From positions 1-50,514 of the forward strand of contig MGBT01000207.1 of assembly GCA_001788395.1 (NCBI GenBank): a DNA stretch of 50,514 nt. The letters are read 5' to 3'. Below are positions 1 to 7,843 of the stretch, piece after piece. Numbering within the stretch: position 1 is the stretch's first letter; every line of letters begins with the position of its first letter. The stretch is from Candidatus Rokubacteria bacterium GWA2_70_23 (lineage in GTDB: Bacteria > Methylomirabilota > Methylomirabilia > Rokubacteriales > CSP1-6). A program made the translations under genes and the position numbers. A model generated the notes under the pieces. It had not been told where the DNA came from. It saw nothing but the letters and a program-made list of their open reading frames with translations, and searched no databases.

Positions 1-795
1 CTGGATCGCGGCGACGTCCGCGTCCGACAGATGCGCGAAGCGCGCCTGCGGCCCCAGGTACTCGGCGACGGGGATCCCGGCGGGCTGATGCGTGATCCGG
101 TAGCGCGTCCCGTCCTCGATCTCGTAGAGCGGCACGGCGCGCGACTCGACGCCGAGACGCAAGACCCGCAGAGACGCGTCGTCTCCGATCCCCCAGCCGG
201 GCACACAGGGGCAGGTGATGAGCAGGAACCGCGTGCCCCTCATCTCGCTCGCACGCTGGACCTTCGCCACGAGGTCGTCCGGATGCGCCGGGGAGGCCGT
301 CGCCGCATAGGGGATGCGGTGGGCGGCGATGATCTCCATGATCTCCTTCTTGCGCGTGCGCTTGCCGCCGGGCGTGGAGGCCGTGCGCGCCCCCCACGGC
401 GTGGCGGAGGACTTCTGGTTGCCGGTGTTCTGATAGGCCTCGTTGTCGAAGCAGACGTAGATGAAGTCCTCGTTGCGCTCGGCGGCCCCGGAGAGAGCCT
501 GCAGCCCGATGTCGTAGGTCCCCCCATCGCCCGCCAGGCAGACCACCGTCGCCCGCTCGCCGCGTGCGCGATAGGCGCGGGCCAGCCCCGAGGCGGCCGC
601 GGCCGTGGTCTCGAAGGCCGTGTGGAACACCGGCACGGTCACCGAGGAGAGCGGCATGGGCCCCATCATGATCGCGACGCACGACGGGGCGACGACGACC
701 ACGGCGTCAGGAGGGACCGACCGGAGGACGAAGCGGACGGCGAGCGCTACCGCGCAGCCCGGACAGGAGGCATGGCCGGACACGAAGCGGTCCAT
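1..795 (-). CDS. 2-oxoacid:acceptor oxidoreductase, beta (TPP) subunit, PorB/PadI type, 3' partial
   Basis: This is the thiamine-pyrophosphate subunit of a 2-oxoacid:ferredoxin/acceptor oxidoreductase. The reading frame is open from an ATG at 795 to the window edge (265 codons, C-terminus missing). Visible signatures are the N-terminal GHASCPGC with Cys11 and Cys14 (Fe-S ligands in this family), a further Cys39, the TPP/Mg motif GDGGTYDIG at about residues 89-97, and DNEAYQNTG at about 117-125. Its ATG overlaps the alpha-subunit stop by one base, so translation is probably coupled. Family assignment is secure. The substrate is inferred: the neighbouring PadBCD-like and Bcr genes favour phenylglyoxylate, with pyruvate or 2-oxoglutarate as the alternatives. 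Confidence 0.88.
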   Translation of the reverse strand, partial: MDRFVSGHASCPGCAVALAVRFVLRSVPPDAVVVVAPSCVAIMMGPMPLSSVTVPVFHTAFETTAAAASGLARAYRARGERATVVCLAGDGGTYDIGLQALSGAAERNEDFIYVCFDNEAYQNTGNQKSSATPWGARTASTPGGKRTRKKEIMEIIAAHRIPYAATASPAHPDDLVAKVQRASEMRGTRFLLITCPCVPGWGIGDDASLRVLRLGVESRAVPLYEIEDGTRYRITHQPAGIPVAEYLGPQARFAHLSDADVAAIQ

Positions 796-1979
796 CAAAG
801 CCCCTCCGCCTGGATCGGCTCCGGGTTCGTCCCCTCGCGCCCGAGCGCATCACGCGCGATCTGCATCATCCGCTCGGGCGAGACGTTCACGCCCCCGAGT
901 CCGGCGATGTAGGAGAGCACGGGGTTGCCCCCCTGCCCGAGAGCAGAGAGCGCCGCGCGCACCTCCTGGCAGAAGATGCCCCCGCTCCCGATGGAACAGT
1001 TGCGGTCCACGACCGCGACCCTGCCGGCCCCCGCCAGCGCCGTGGCGATCTCGGCGGCCGGGAAAGGGCGGAAGAGGCGCAGCCTGAGGAGCCCCGCGGG
1101 AACTCCTGCCTCGCGCAGCCGGTCCACGGCCTCGCGCGCCGTGCCGGCCATGCCGCCCGCCGCCACCAGGACCACCCGGGCATCCTCGGTGCGGTAGCTC
1201 TCGGTGGCCCCGTAACCGCGGCCGGTCAGCTCGCCGTAGAGCCGTCCGGCCGCCGCCACGGCGCCGAGCGCCTGTCCCATGGCCTCGTGCATGGCGAGCC
1301 GGTTGGCACGCCATTGCGCCGGCGTCGTGGTGTTCCCCACGCTCAGCGGGCAGGCGGGATCGAGGCGCCGCTCGGGCTCGAAGGGCGGAAGGAAGCGGGC
1401 CACCACCTCCTCGCCCGGCACCTCCACCGGCTCCAGCGTGTGCGAGATGTACATGGCCTCGATGACCACCATGGCGGGCAGCAGCACGGACTCGCCGACC
1501 CGGTAGGCCTGCAAGACCGTGTCCAGCGCCTCCTGGCCCGACTCGCAGTAGAACTGCATCCAGCCCGTGTCGCGCTGCGAGAGGCTGTCGGTCTGATCTG
1601 CCCAGAAGCCCCAGGGCAACGCCAGCGTCCGGTTGACGTTCACCATGACCACCGGCGTCCGCGCGCCGGCCGCGAAGTGGAGCATCTCGTGCATGAGGGC
1701 GATGCCCTGGGAAGAGGTCGCCGTGAAGACGCGCGCCCCCGCCAGCGAGGCCGCGATGCAGGCGGCCATGGCGGAGTGCTCGCTCTCGACGGTGATCATC
1801 TCGCCCGTGAGCTCTCCCGTCTGGGCGAACTCGAGGAGCTTCTCGAGCACCGGCGTCTGGGGCGTGATGGGGTAAACCGGGATGACCTGAGGCTTCGCGC
1901 GGAGCGCGCCGTAGGCCACGGCGTGGTTGCCCGTGAGCAGCATCCGCCGCTGTCCCGCAACCGTCTCGACGCCCGTCAT
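795..1979 (-). CDS. 2-oxoacid:acceptor oxidoreductase, alpha subunit, PorA/PadG type
   Basis: A 394-residue alpha subunit of a pyruvate/phenylglyoxylate-type oxidoreductase. It carries the pyrimidine-binding domain (YPITPQTPVLEKL near the N-terminus, VESEHSAMAACIAASLAG) and a C-terminal transketolase-like domain. I place the start at ATG 1979 because it forms an ATGA overlap with the preceding FAD-subunit stop (1976). The longer in-frame extension has a composition unlike coding sequence. It would form the active site with the beta subunit (1-795) and use the gamma and FAD/Fe-S subunits upstream. Alpha, beta and gamma are separate here, as in multi-subunit archaeal-type PORs and in phenylglyoxylate dehydrogenase, and unlike single-chain bacterial PFOR. 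Confidence 0.88.
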   Translation of the reverse strand: MTGVETVAGQRRMLLTGNHAVAYGALRAKPQVIPVYPITPQTPVLEKLLEFAQTGELTGEMITVESEHSAMAACIAASLAGARVFTATSSQGIALMHEMLHFAAGARTPVVMVNVNRTLALPWGFWADQTDSLSQRDTGWMQFYCESGQEALDTVLQAYRVGESVLLPAMVVIEAMYISHTLEPVEVPGEEVVARFLPPFEPERRLDPACPLSVGNTTTPAQWRANRLAMHEAMGQALGAVAAAGRLYGELTGRGYGATESYRTEDARVVLVAAGGMAGTAREAVDRLREAGVPAGLLRLRLFRPFPAAEIATALAGAGRVAVVDRNCSIGSGGIFCQEVRAALSALGQGGNPVLSYIAGLGGVNVSPERMMQIARDALGREGTNPEPIQAEGL

Positions 1980-3658
1980 CGCTCGCTCACCATCTGCAGC
2001 GCCCCGCGCGGGCACTCGTGCACGCAGAGGCCGCACCCCTTGCAGTGGTCGCTGGAGATCCGGTAGCCGCCGCCGTCTCTCCGGCTCACCGCCATGTCGG
2101 GGCAGTAGAGGAGGCAGGTGTCACAGTCCACGCAGTGGCCGCAGGTGAAGCAGCGCGCCGTCTCGGCGCGGGCCGCGGCGGCATCGAGTCCCTCCACCAC
2201 CTCGACGAAGGAGCCGATCCGCCCGCCGGCCGGCCGCTCGGGCCGCTCGGCGCGCTCCCCCCGCGGGAAATAGTCGAGATTGACCTCGGAGAAGGCGACG
2301 ACGTGTCCCGGCACCGCCACGGCCCCCGGATGAGGCGCAGGCTGCGCCGCTGCCGCGCCCGAGAGGATCTCGTGGATCCGAGTTGCGGTTCGTGTCCCCG
2401 CCCCGATGGCATGCGTCACGGTCCGCTGGCTGGAGGCCGCATCGCCCCCGGCGAACACCCGCTGCGCCGGCGTGCTCCCGTCGGCCGCGGCCTCGACGAG
2501 CCCCCGCCGGCCGCGGAGCGCCGCGGGAAGCACCGAGAGGTCGGTCCCCTGCCCGATGGCGAGCAGCACGCTGTCCGCCGGGATCACCTCGGGGGACCCC
2601 GTCAGGAAAACGGGACGGATCGCGCCGTCCCGGCCGCGCTCGAGCCTGGCCGGCGCGACGGCCACGCCCGTGACCCGGCCTCCCAGCTCCACGAACCGCG
2701 CCACGCCGCGCCCATTCCTGATCTCGATGCCCTCGGCGAGGGACTGGCTCACCTCCTCGGCGAGCGCCGGCATCTCCTCCCGTGCCTCGAGGGCGACCAC
2801 GGTCACCGAGGGGACCCCCAGGCGTCGGGCCGAGCGAGCCACATCCATGGCGGTGCTGCCGCCGCCCACCACCACGACGCGCCGCCCCAGGGCTCTGCGC
2901 GTCCCTGAGGCGAGATCGCGGAGGAAGGCGAGCCCGCTGCCGACGCCCTGCGCCTGCTCGCCGCCGATCCCGAGGCCCAGCGGCAGAGAGGCGCCCGTGG
3001 CGAGGAACACCGCATCGTGAGCCGCCACCGTCTCCCACGAGAGATTGGCGCCGAGGCGCTGGCCCGTGAGGACCTCCACGCCGGGGCCGAGGCTCAGCTC
3101 GATCTCCCGCGCGAGCACGGCGCGCGGCAGCCGGTACTCGGGGATGCCGTAGCGCAGGAGGCCGCCGAGCTCCGCCTCGGCCTCGTAGAGGCGCACCCGG
3201 TAGCCCCGGCGCGAAAGGTGGTAGGCGCAGGCGAGCCCGGCGGCGCCGCCGCCCACTACCGCCACCCGCTCCGGCCTCCGCAGCTCCGGCCGGGCGAGGT
3301 TGCCATGCCGAAGCCCCCAGTCGCCCACGAAGCGCTCGAGGGCGTTGATGGCCACAGCGCCGTCGTGCTGACCGCGGTTGCAGGCCGACTCGCACGGATG
3401 GGCGCAGACGCGCCCCATGATGGCCGGGAACGGGTTCTCCTCGCGGATGACCGCCCAGGCGGCCGCCTGGTCCCCGCGGCGCGCAAGCTCGATCCAGCGC
3501 GCGACGGGCTCGCCGGCGGGGCAGGCCGCGCGGCAGGGCGCCGTGGCCTCCACGTACACCGGCCGCCTGGTGCGCCAGCCGCCGGTCTTGACCTCGAGCG
3601 TGGTCCGGCCGGGCTCCGTCCAGCACAGGGGACGCGCGGCGCCGAGCTCCCAGGCCAT
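1976..3658 (-). CDS. FAD/NAD(P) electron-transfer subunit with N- and C-terminal Fe-S domains (PadH/GltD type)
   Basis: A 560-residue flavoprotein built like glutamate-synthase small subunit/NfnB. An N-terminal cysteine-rich domain has CRAAC at about 42-46, NPFPAIMGRVC and CESAC at about 75-93. An FAD Rossmann fold has GGGAAG at 136-141, and a second NAD(P) fold has VVVVGGGSTAMD. The C-terminus is a ferredoxin-like domain with two [4Fe-4S] motifs, CGHCVDCDTCLLYC and CKGCGLCVHEC. It probably moves electrons between the oxoacid oxidoreductase and NAD(P) or ferredoxin. Phenylglyoxylate dehydrogenase has comparable FAD and small ferredoxin subunits, which seem fused here. The start is ATG 3658, four bases after the gamma-subunit stop. 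Upstream in-frame sequence is the antisense-type shadow of that gene. Confidence 0.85.
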   Translation of the reverse strand: MAWELGAARPLCWTEPGRTTLEVKTGGWRTRRPVYVEATAPCRAACPAGEPVARWIELARRGDQAAAWAVIREENPFPAIMGRVCAHPCESACNRGQHDGAVAINALERFVGDWGLRHGNLARPELRRPERVAVVGGGAAGLACAYHLSRRGYRVRLYEAEAELGGLLRYGIPEYRLPRAVLAREIELSLGPGVEVLTGQRLGANLSWETVAAHDAVFLATGASLPLGLGIGGEQAQGVGSGLAFLRDLASGTRRALGRRVVVVGGGSTAMDVARSARRLGVPSVTVVALEAREEMPALAEEVSQSLAEGIEIRNGRGVARFVELGGRVTGVAVAPARLERGRDGAIRPVFLTGSPEVIPADSVLLAIGQGTDLSVLPAALRGRRGLVEAAADGSTPAQRVFAGGDAASSQRTVTHAIGAGTRTATRIHEILSGAAAAQPAPHPGAVAVPGHVVAFSEVNLDYFPRGERAERPERPAGGRIGSFVEVVEGLDAAAARAETARCFTCGHCVDCDTCLLYCPDMAVSRRDGGGYRISSDHCKGCGLCVHECPRGALQMVSER

Positions 3659-3662
3659 CGGG

Positions 3663-4202
3663 CTAACCCGGACCCGCCGCCGCGTGGTAGCCGGCGGAGC
3701 AGGCTTCGAGGTTCTCCCGGTTGCGGGCCGGGCTGCCCTCCTCCACTGCGGCCTGCAGGTCCTCGAGGGAGACGAGCCCCGTCGCGCGCGCGAAGACCCC
3801 GAGCAGCACGGTGGAGACGATGGGGCCGAGCCCTGCCCGCCCGGCAATCCCCGCCGCGTCCACCGCGACGAGCCTGACCCCCGGCGGCAGCGCGCCTTCG
3901 AGAGGGGCTCCGCTGTTGACGACGACCGTCCCTCCCGGCTCGACGTCGGCCACGATGGCACCGCCATCCAGCATGGTGGGGTCGAGGACGAGGGCGTAGC
4001 GGGGGCGCTCGATGTCGCAGCGCAGCCGGATGGGCTTGTCGTCGGCCCTGACGAAGGCGGTGACGGGCGCGCCCCGCCGCTCTCCGCCATAGGCGGCGAA
4101 AGCCTGGACATGCCGGCCCGACCGGAAGAAGGCCCCGGCCAGGATCTGGCAGCCGACCTGGGCCCCCTGGCCGCCCCGCCCGTGAATCCTCACCTCGAGC
4201 AT
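3663..4202 (-). CDS. 2-oxoacid:acceptor oxidoreductase, gamma subunit (PorG/PadE type)
   Basis: A 179-residue gamma subunit of the 2-oxoacid:acceptor oxidoreductase family. The N-terminus IHGRGGQGAQVGCQILAGAF is the family hallmark, followed by YGGERRGAPV, which is also typical. It helps bind CoA or organise the complex rather than carrying a cluster. I chose ATG 4202 because the family normally starts a few residues before the IHGRGGQGA motif; a GTG twelve bases upstream is possible but has poorly spaced ribosome-binding signals. The gene is first of the four oxidoreductase subunit genes (gamma, FAD, alpha, beta), separated by 50 bases from the acetyltransferase gene. Confidence 0.87.
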   Translation of the reverse strand: MLEVRIHGRGGQGAQVGCQILAGAFFRSGRHVQAFAAYGGERRGAPVTAFVRADDKPIRLRCDIERPRYALVLDPTMLDGGAIVADVEPGGTVVVNSGAPLEGALPPGVRLVAVDAAGIAGRAGLGPIVSTVLLGVFARATGLVSLEDLQAAVEEGSPARNRENLEACSAGYHAAAGPG

Positions 4203-4252
4203 GCTTGCCTGCACTCCCGGCGCCCCCCCGGGGGCGGCGCGGATGATCTGCG

Positions 4253-4705
4253 TCAGGGTCGGACGTCCCGTTCCATCTGGATCATCGGCCCGTGGTGGAA
4301 CCCCTGGCGCAGGAAGAACTCACGCACGTCGGCCTGGGTCAGGTCGATGAGGGTGGCCACCTTCTGGACGGCCCGCAGCTCCTCGGCGCTCCGCACGAAC
4401 CGGTCGATCAGCGCATGCGCAATCCCGCGCCCCCGGTAGGGCGGGTCCACGCCGATCAGGTCCACCCACGCCGTGGGCTGGGACATGCCGAACTCGGACT
4501 CGGCCACCCAGCCGAACAGGAAGCCCGCCATCCGCCCGTCGGTCTCTGCCACCAGGGACATCCACGGGGGCCGGAGGGCGGCCATCTCGAGCCGTCGATC
4601 CCAGTACTCCTTGCGGGTCTGGCTCGACAGCTTCTCGTCGATCCGCATGAGGGCAGGCAGATCGGAGGGCTCGATCGCGCGAACGCTGACGTCGCTTCGG
4701 CTCAT
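4253..4705 (-). CDS. GNAT-family N-acetyltransferase
   Basis: A 150-residue GNAT acetyltransferase. The acetyl-CoA pyrophosphate loop is visible as YRGRGIAHALIDRF at about residues 90-103, after the usual beta-strand VDLIGVDP. The start at ATG 4705 is supported by the upstream Shine-Dalgarno AAGGAG, and the N-terminus begins directly with the GNAT fold. It lies between the reductase activase gene bcrD and the oxidoreductase genes on the same strand with short gaps, so it is very probably co-transcribed. The substrate is unknown. Known protein acetyltransferases control aryl-CoA ligases in aromatic degraders, which makes a regulatory role attractive but untested. Confidence 0.82.
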   Translation of the reverse strand: MSRSDVSVRAIEPSDLPALMRIDEKLSSQTRKEYWDRRLEMAALRPPWMSLVAETDGRMAGFLFGWVAESEFGMSQPTAWVDLIGVDPPYRGRGIAHALIDRFVRSAEELRAVQKVATLIDLTQADVREFFLRQGFHHGPMIQMERDVRP

Positions 4706-4716
4706 GGCGCTCTCCT

Positions 4717-5517
4717 TCAGGCGGCAGTGGCCATGGACATTTTCCGGAGACGCTGGAGCCCCAGCAGGGCGGCACCCAGCGCCGCCGTGAGGTGCGGGTG
4801 CTCGGGCACGTGGACCGGAACGCCCAGCTTCTCGCGCAGCGCCGCCACCATGCCCTCCTGGAGCGCCACGCCGCCGATGAGGGTGACGTCGCCGTCGAGC
4901 CCCACGCGCGTGAGCATCGACAGGGCTCGGTCCGCCAGCGAGTTGTGGATCCCGCGCAGGATGTTCTCCACCGATACGCCTTCGGAGATGTGGTTGATGA
5001 TCTCCGACTCGGCCAGCACCGCGCAGACGCTGGAGATGGCCTGGGGCTTGCCCGCCCTGAGGGACATCGGCCCGATGTCCGCCACGGTGACCTCGAGGTA
5101 CTTGGCCGCGCGCTCGAGGAAGCCGCCGGACCCCGCGGCGCACTTCTCGTTCATGTGGAACTCCTTCACCTTCCCGCCCTCCCGCAGCTTGATCGCGCGC
5201 GAGCACTGCGCCCCGATGTCCAGCACGTATCGCGTGCTGGGGACCACGGTCGCGGCCCCCCGCGCCCCGCAGGTCAGGTCCGTGATCTGGATGTCCCGGA
5301 AGGACACCGCGTACCGGCCCAGCCCCGTGGTGGCGACGTAGGCCACCTCCTCGTTGGCGAGCCCCCCCTCGGCCTTGGCGGCCTCGAGGACCTCCTGCGA
5401 GACCTTCTCGAAGTCCGCCTTGGTCCGGATGGCGGCGCGGCCGCGCACGTGGCCGTCACCATCCACGATGATGCACTTCGTCGTTCCCGATCCGATGTCG
5501 ATCCCGGCCACGAGCAT
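4717..5517 (-). CDS. bcrD: Benzoyl-CoA reductase activase subunit D (BcrD-like ASKHA ATPase)
   Basis: A 266-residue ATPase of the BcrA/BadF/HgdC activase family. It has the phosphate-binding AGIDIGSGTTK at the N-terminus, the cluster-loop cysteine in NEKCAAGSGGFLE, the second ligand cysteine in SSVCAVLAESEII, and the C-terminal GGVALQEGMV adenosine motif. The texts VLDIGAQCSRAIKL and ENILRGIHNSLADR resemble what I recall of Thauera BcrD more than BcrA, so I call it D. The dimer holds one [4Fe-4S] cluster and couples ATP hydrolysis to low-potential electron transfer. It begins two bases after the bcrA stop. A 2-hydroxyacyl-CoA dehydratase activator is the alternative. Confidence 0.82.
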   Translation of the reverse strand: MLVAGIDIGSGTTKCIIVDGDGHVRGRAAIRTKADFEKVSQEVLEAAKAEGGLANEEVAYVATTGLGRYAVSFRDIQITDLTCGARGAATVVPSTRYVLDIGAQCSRAIKLREGGKVKEFHMNEKCAAGSGGFLERAAKYLEVTVADIGPMSLRAGKPQAISSVCAVLAESEIINHISEGVSVENILRGIHNSLADRALSMLTRVGLDGDVTLIGGVALQEGMVAALREKLGVPVHVPEHPHLTAALGAALLGLQRLRKMSMATAA

Positions 5518-5519
5518 GG

Positions 5520-6329
5520 CTACGCCCTCCCCGCGGTTTCCGTTGCGGCGATCTCGGCACGCTCCAGCGCGAAGAGCGCGGCCCCCAGGGCCCCCATGAA
5601 GTGCCCCTCCTCGTGGACGTTTATCGAGCGGCCCAGCACTGCCTCGAGCCCTTTCACCATGCCGATATTGCGCGAGACCCCGCCCGTGAAGGTGATCTCC
5701 TCCTCCACGCCCACGCGGCGCACCAGCGCCATGGTCCGCGTGGCGATGGCCTTGTGGACGCCGCCCAGGATGTCCTCCACCGTCTTCCGCTGGGCGAGGT
5801 AGGACATGATGTCCGACTCGACGAACACCGTGCAGACCGACGTCAGCCGCACGGGGTTCTTGGCCCGGAGCGAGATCGGGCCGATCTCGTCGAGCCCCAT
5901 TCCGGTCACCTCGGCCGCCGCCGACAGGAAGCGCCCCGTTCCAGCGGCGCACTTGTCGTTCATGGCGAAGTCCATGACCGAGCCGTCGGGGCCGACCTTG
6001 ATCGCCTTCGTGTCCTGGCCGCCCATGTCGATCACGGTGCGCGTGCGCGGGAAGATCGAGTGCGCCCCGCGGGCGTGGCAGGTGATCTCGGTGATCTGGG
6101 CGTCGCCGAAGGTGACCTTGTACCGGCCGTACCCCGTGCCGACGACGTACCCCACGGCCTCGCGCGGCAGCCCCGCCGCCTTGCAGGCCTCGACGAAGGC
6201 GTTCTCGCCGGCCCTGGTCACGTTCGCTCCGGTGGCGATCAACGATCGGGCCACGATGGACCGGGACTCATCCAGAATCACCGCCTTCGTCTGGGTCGAG
6301 CCGACATCGACTCCCGCGCCGAAAATCAT
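5520..6329 (-). CDS. bcrA: Benzoyl-CoA reductase activase subunit A (BcrA-like ASKHA ATPase)
   Basis: A 269-residue activase paralogue of the next gene. It has [13 protein letters not shown] at the start, [13 protein letters not shown] (phosphate 2 region), [13 protein letters not shown] and [12 protein letters not shown] with the two cysteines that bridge the dimer cluster, and [12 protein letters not shown] near the end. The pattern matches BcrA of class I benzoyl-CoA reductases. The start at ATG 6329 is preceded by a strong GGAGGAGG and overlaps the membrane-subunit stop as ATGA (6326-6329). Together with the downstream D subunit it would form the ATP-hydrolysing electron-activation module of the ring reductase. 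Confidence 0.84.
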   Translation of the reverse strand: MIFGAGVDVGSTQTKAVILDESRSIVARSLIATGANVTRAGENAFVEACKAAGLPREAVGYVVGTGYGRYKVTFGDAQITEITCHARGAHSIFPRTRTVIDMGGQDTKAIKVGPDGSVMDFAMNDKCAAGTGRFLSAAAEVTGMGLDEIGPISLRAKNPVRLTSVCTVFVESDIMSYLAQRKTVEDILGGVHKAIATRTMALVRRVGVEEEITFTGGVSRNIGMVKGLEAVLGRSINVHEEGHFMGALGAALFALERAEIAATETAGRA

Positions 6330-7204
6330 GACGTCCTCCTCCGAAGCGTGAGATTCGCCAGCGTGATCGGCCGGAGCTGGCCGGCCGTCAGGATCAGCTC
6401 GGACTTGGCGTAGACCTGGCCGGCGATCATCAGGATCGCGGCCAGCCCGAGAGTGCCCCGCCCCGTGGACGGGACGGTCAGCGCCAGCGTGCCGAGCAGG
6501 AGCGGTGCCAGGTAGCCCGCCGCGAGAATGAGGGCGCCCGCCCGGCCCTCCCTGAGCTCGGCCGTGGAGTGGACGAACGCGGGGCCCCCGGGCCAGGCGA
6601 CGAAGCCGCGCCACACCAGCAGACCCGCCACCACCGCCACCAGCGTGGCGAACAGGAAGGCGCCGTCGGGCGCCCGGCCAGCCCCCACCTCCACCAGGAC
6701 GAGCAGGCCCGCCCCCGAGATGATGGCCGACAGCAGAAAGACCAGCGGCATCAGCGGGACATCCCACGCGGCGATGCCGCGGGCGTGCCGAAGGATGAAC
6801 CCCTGGGCCAGGCAGAGCCCGATGGCGGCGGCCGCCGCCGGGTAGCGATGCCATGCGACCGGGACGACGACCTCGGCCGAGGCCAGCGCCATGAAGATAC
6901 CGCCCACCCACAGCTCCCGCGACATCCACGAGGTTCGGAGGCGGCTGAGAACACGCGGGCCGCGCAGCGGGCGCCCGGCCTCGGTGGCCACGGCGATGAA
7001 CCCCGCCAGGACCAGGGCCGGCCCGAGCCAGGAGGCCACCTTGAGGACTCCGGGGCCGCCCAGCCAGACTTCCACGAGGGCCGCCAGGTAGAGGCCGGCG
7101 CCGAGACCCCCGAGGGCGAAGTTGATGACGGCAGGCTTGCCCCAGAGCGTCTGGGGCGTGGCGGCGATCAGCTCCACGGTGCGCGCAGTCGAGACCGTGC
7201 TCAT
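6326..7204 (-). CDS. padD: NrfD/DmsC-type membrane anchor subunit (PadD-like)
   Basis: A 292-residue, strongly hydrophobic protein with about eight or nine predicted membrane segments, fitting the NrfD/PsrC/DmsC anchor family that exchanges electrons with quinone. Basic and aromatic loops (for example [14 protein letters not shown]) lie between hydrophobic stretches. It ends the trio Mo subunit, four-cluster Fe-S subunit, membrane anchor, which is the composition of phenylacetyl-CoA:acceptor oxidoreductase and of polysulfide/DMSO reductases. It starts three bases after the Fe-S subunit stop and overlaps bcrA by four bases. The pad name rests on its partners and on the benzoyl-CoA reductase context; polysulfide-reductase-like function cannot be excluded. 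Confidence 0.75.
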   Translation of the reverse strand: MSTVSTARTVELIAATPQTLWGKPAVINFALGGLGAGLYLAALVEVWLGGPGVLKVASWLGPALVLAGFIAVATEAGRPLRGPRVLSRLRTSWMSRELWVGGIFMALASAEVVVPVAWHRYPAAAAAIGLCLAQGFILRHARGIAAWDVPLMPLVFLLSAIISGAGLLVLVEVGAGRAPDGAFLFATLVAVVAGLLVWRGFVAWPGGPAFVHSTAELREGRAGALILAAGYLAPLLLGTLALTVPSTGRGTLGLAAILMIAGQVYAKSELILTAGQLRPITLANLTLRRRTS

Positions 7205-7207
7205 GGC

Positions 7208-7843
7208 TCACTCCACCACGTAGAAGACAGACGGCTCGGTGCCGCACTCGGGCAGGAGCGGCTGCGCCTTCGTCTCGGCCCGCAGCCTGGCCACGGGGCT
7301 CTTGGGATCGTCCAGGTCGCCGAACGTGATCACGTTGGCGATGCAGGCGACGGCGCACATGGGCGTGGCCTCCTGGTCGATCCCCGGCGTGAGCCCCTGC
7401 GCCCGCCCGCCATCCACCCGCTCCTTGCAGAAGTTGCACTTGGTCATGACGCCGACCCGCTCGGGCTGGGCCGTCGCCAGCTCGGGCGGCGTGAGGGCGT
7501 CGAAGTAGCCCCGCGCCTCATGGATGAGGTGCCGCGAGTGGTAGGGGCAGGCCACGGCGCAGTAGCCGCAGCCGACGCAGGCCCCGTACTCCACCCAGAC
7601 GATGCCGTCCTCGCGCTGGCGCGAGGCGCCCGTGGGGCACACGGGCACGCACGGCGGGTCGGCGCAGTGCATGCACTGCATGGGAAGGAAGAGGCGCCTC
7701 ACGTCCGGATACTCGCCGACCTCGCAGTCGGCGACGAAGCGCCACACCTGGCCGGCCGGCAGGCCGTGCTCCTGCATGCAGGCGATCGTGCAGGTCTGGC
7801 AGCCCACGCAGCGTCTGACGTCGATCACCATGCCCCAGCGCAT
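7208..7843 (-). CDS. padC: Four-cluster ferredoxin-like Fe-S subunit (PadC/DmsB type)
   Basis: A 211-residue iron-sulfur subunit with four cysteine groups: [11 protein letters not shown] at about 12-22, [26 protein letters not shown], and [10 protein letters not shown] followed by PMCAVAC. This is the usual four [4Fe-4S] arrangement of DmsB/NrfC/PsrB proteins, wiring the Mo subunit to the membrane anchor. No signal peptide is seen; the protein begins directly with [15 protein letters not shown]. The ATG at 7843 overlaps the Mo-subunit stop by one base, and an AGGAGGG lies upstream. A cytoplasmic location is inferred for this subunit and its Mo partner, which suits a CoA-thioester substrate. 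Confidence 0.82.
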   Translation of the reverse strand: MRWGMVIDVRRCVGCQTCTIACMQEHGLPAGQVWRFVADCEVGEYPDVRRLFLPMQCMHCADPPCVPVCPTGASRQREDGIVWVEYGACVGCGYCAVACPYHSRHLIHEARGYFDALTPPELATAQPERVGVMTKCNFCKERVDGGRAQGLTPGIDQEATPMCAVACIANVITFGDLDDPKSPVARLRAETKAQPLLPECGTEPSVFYVVE

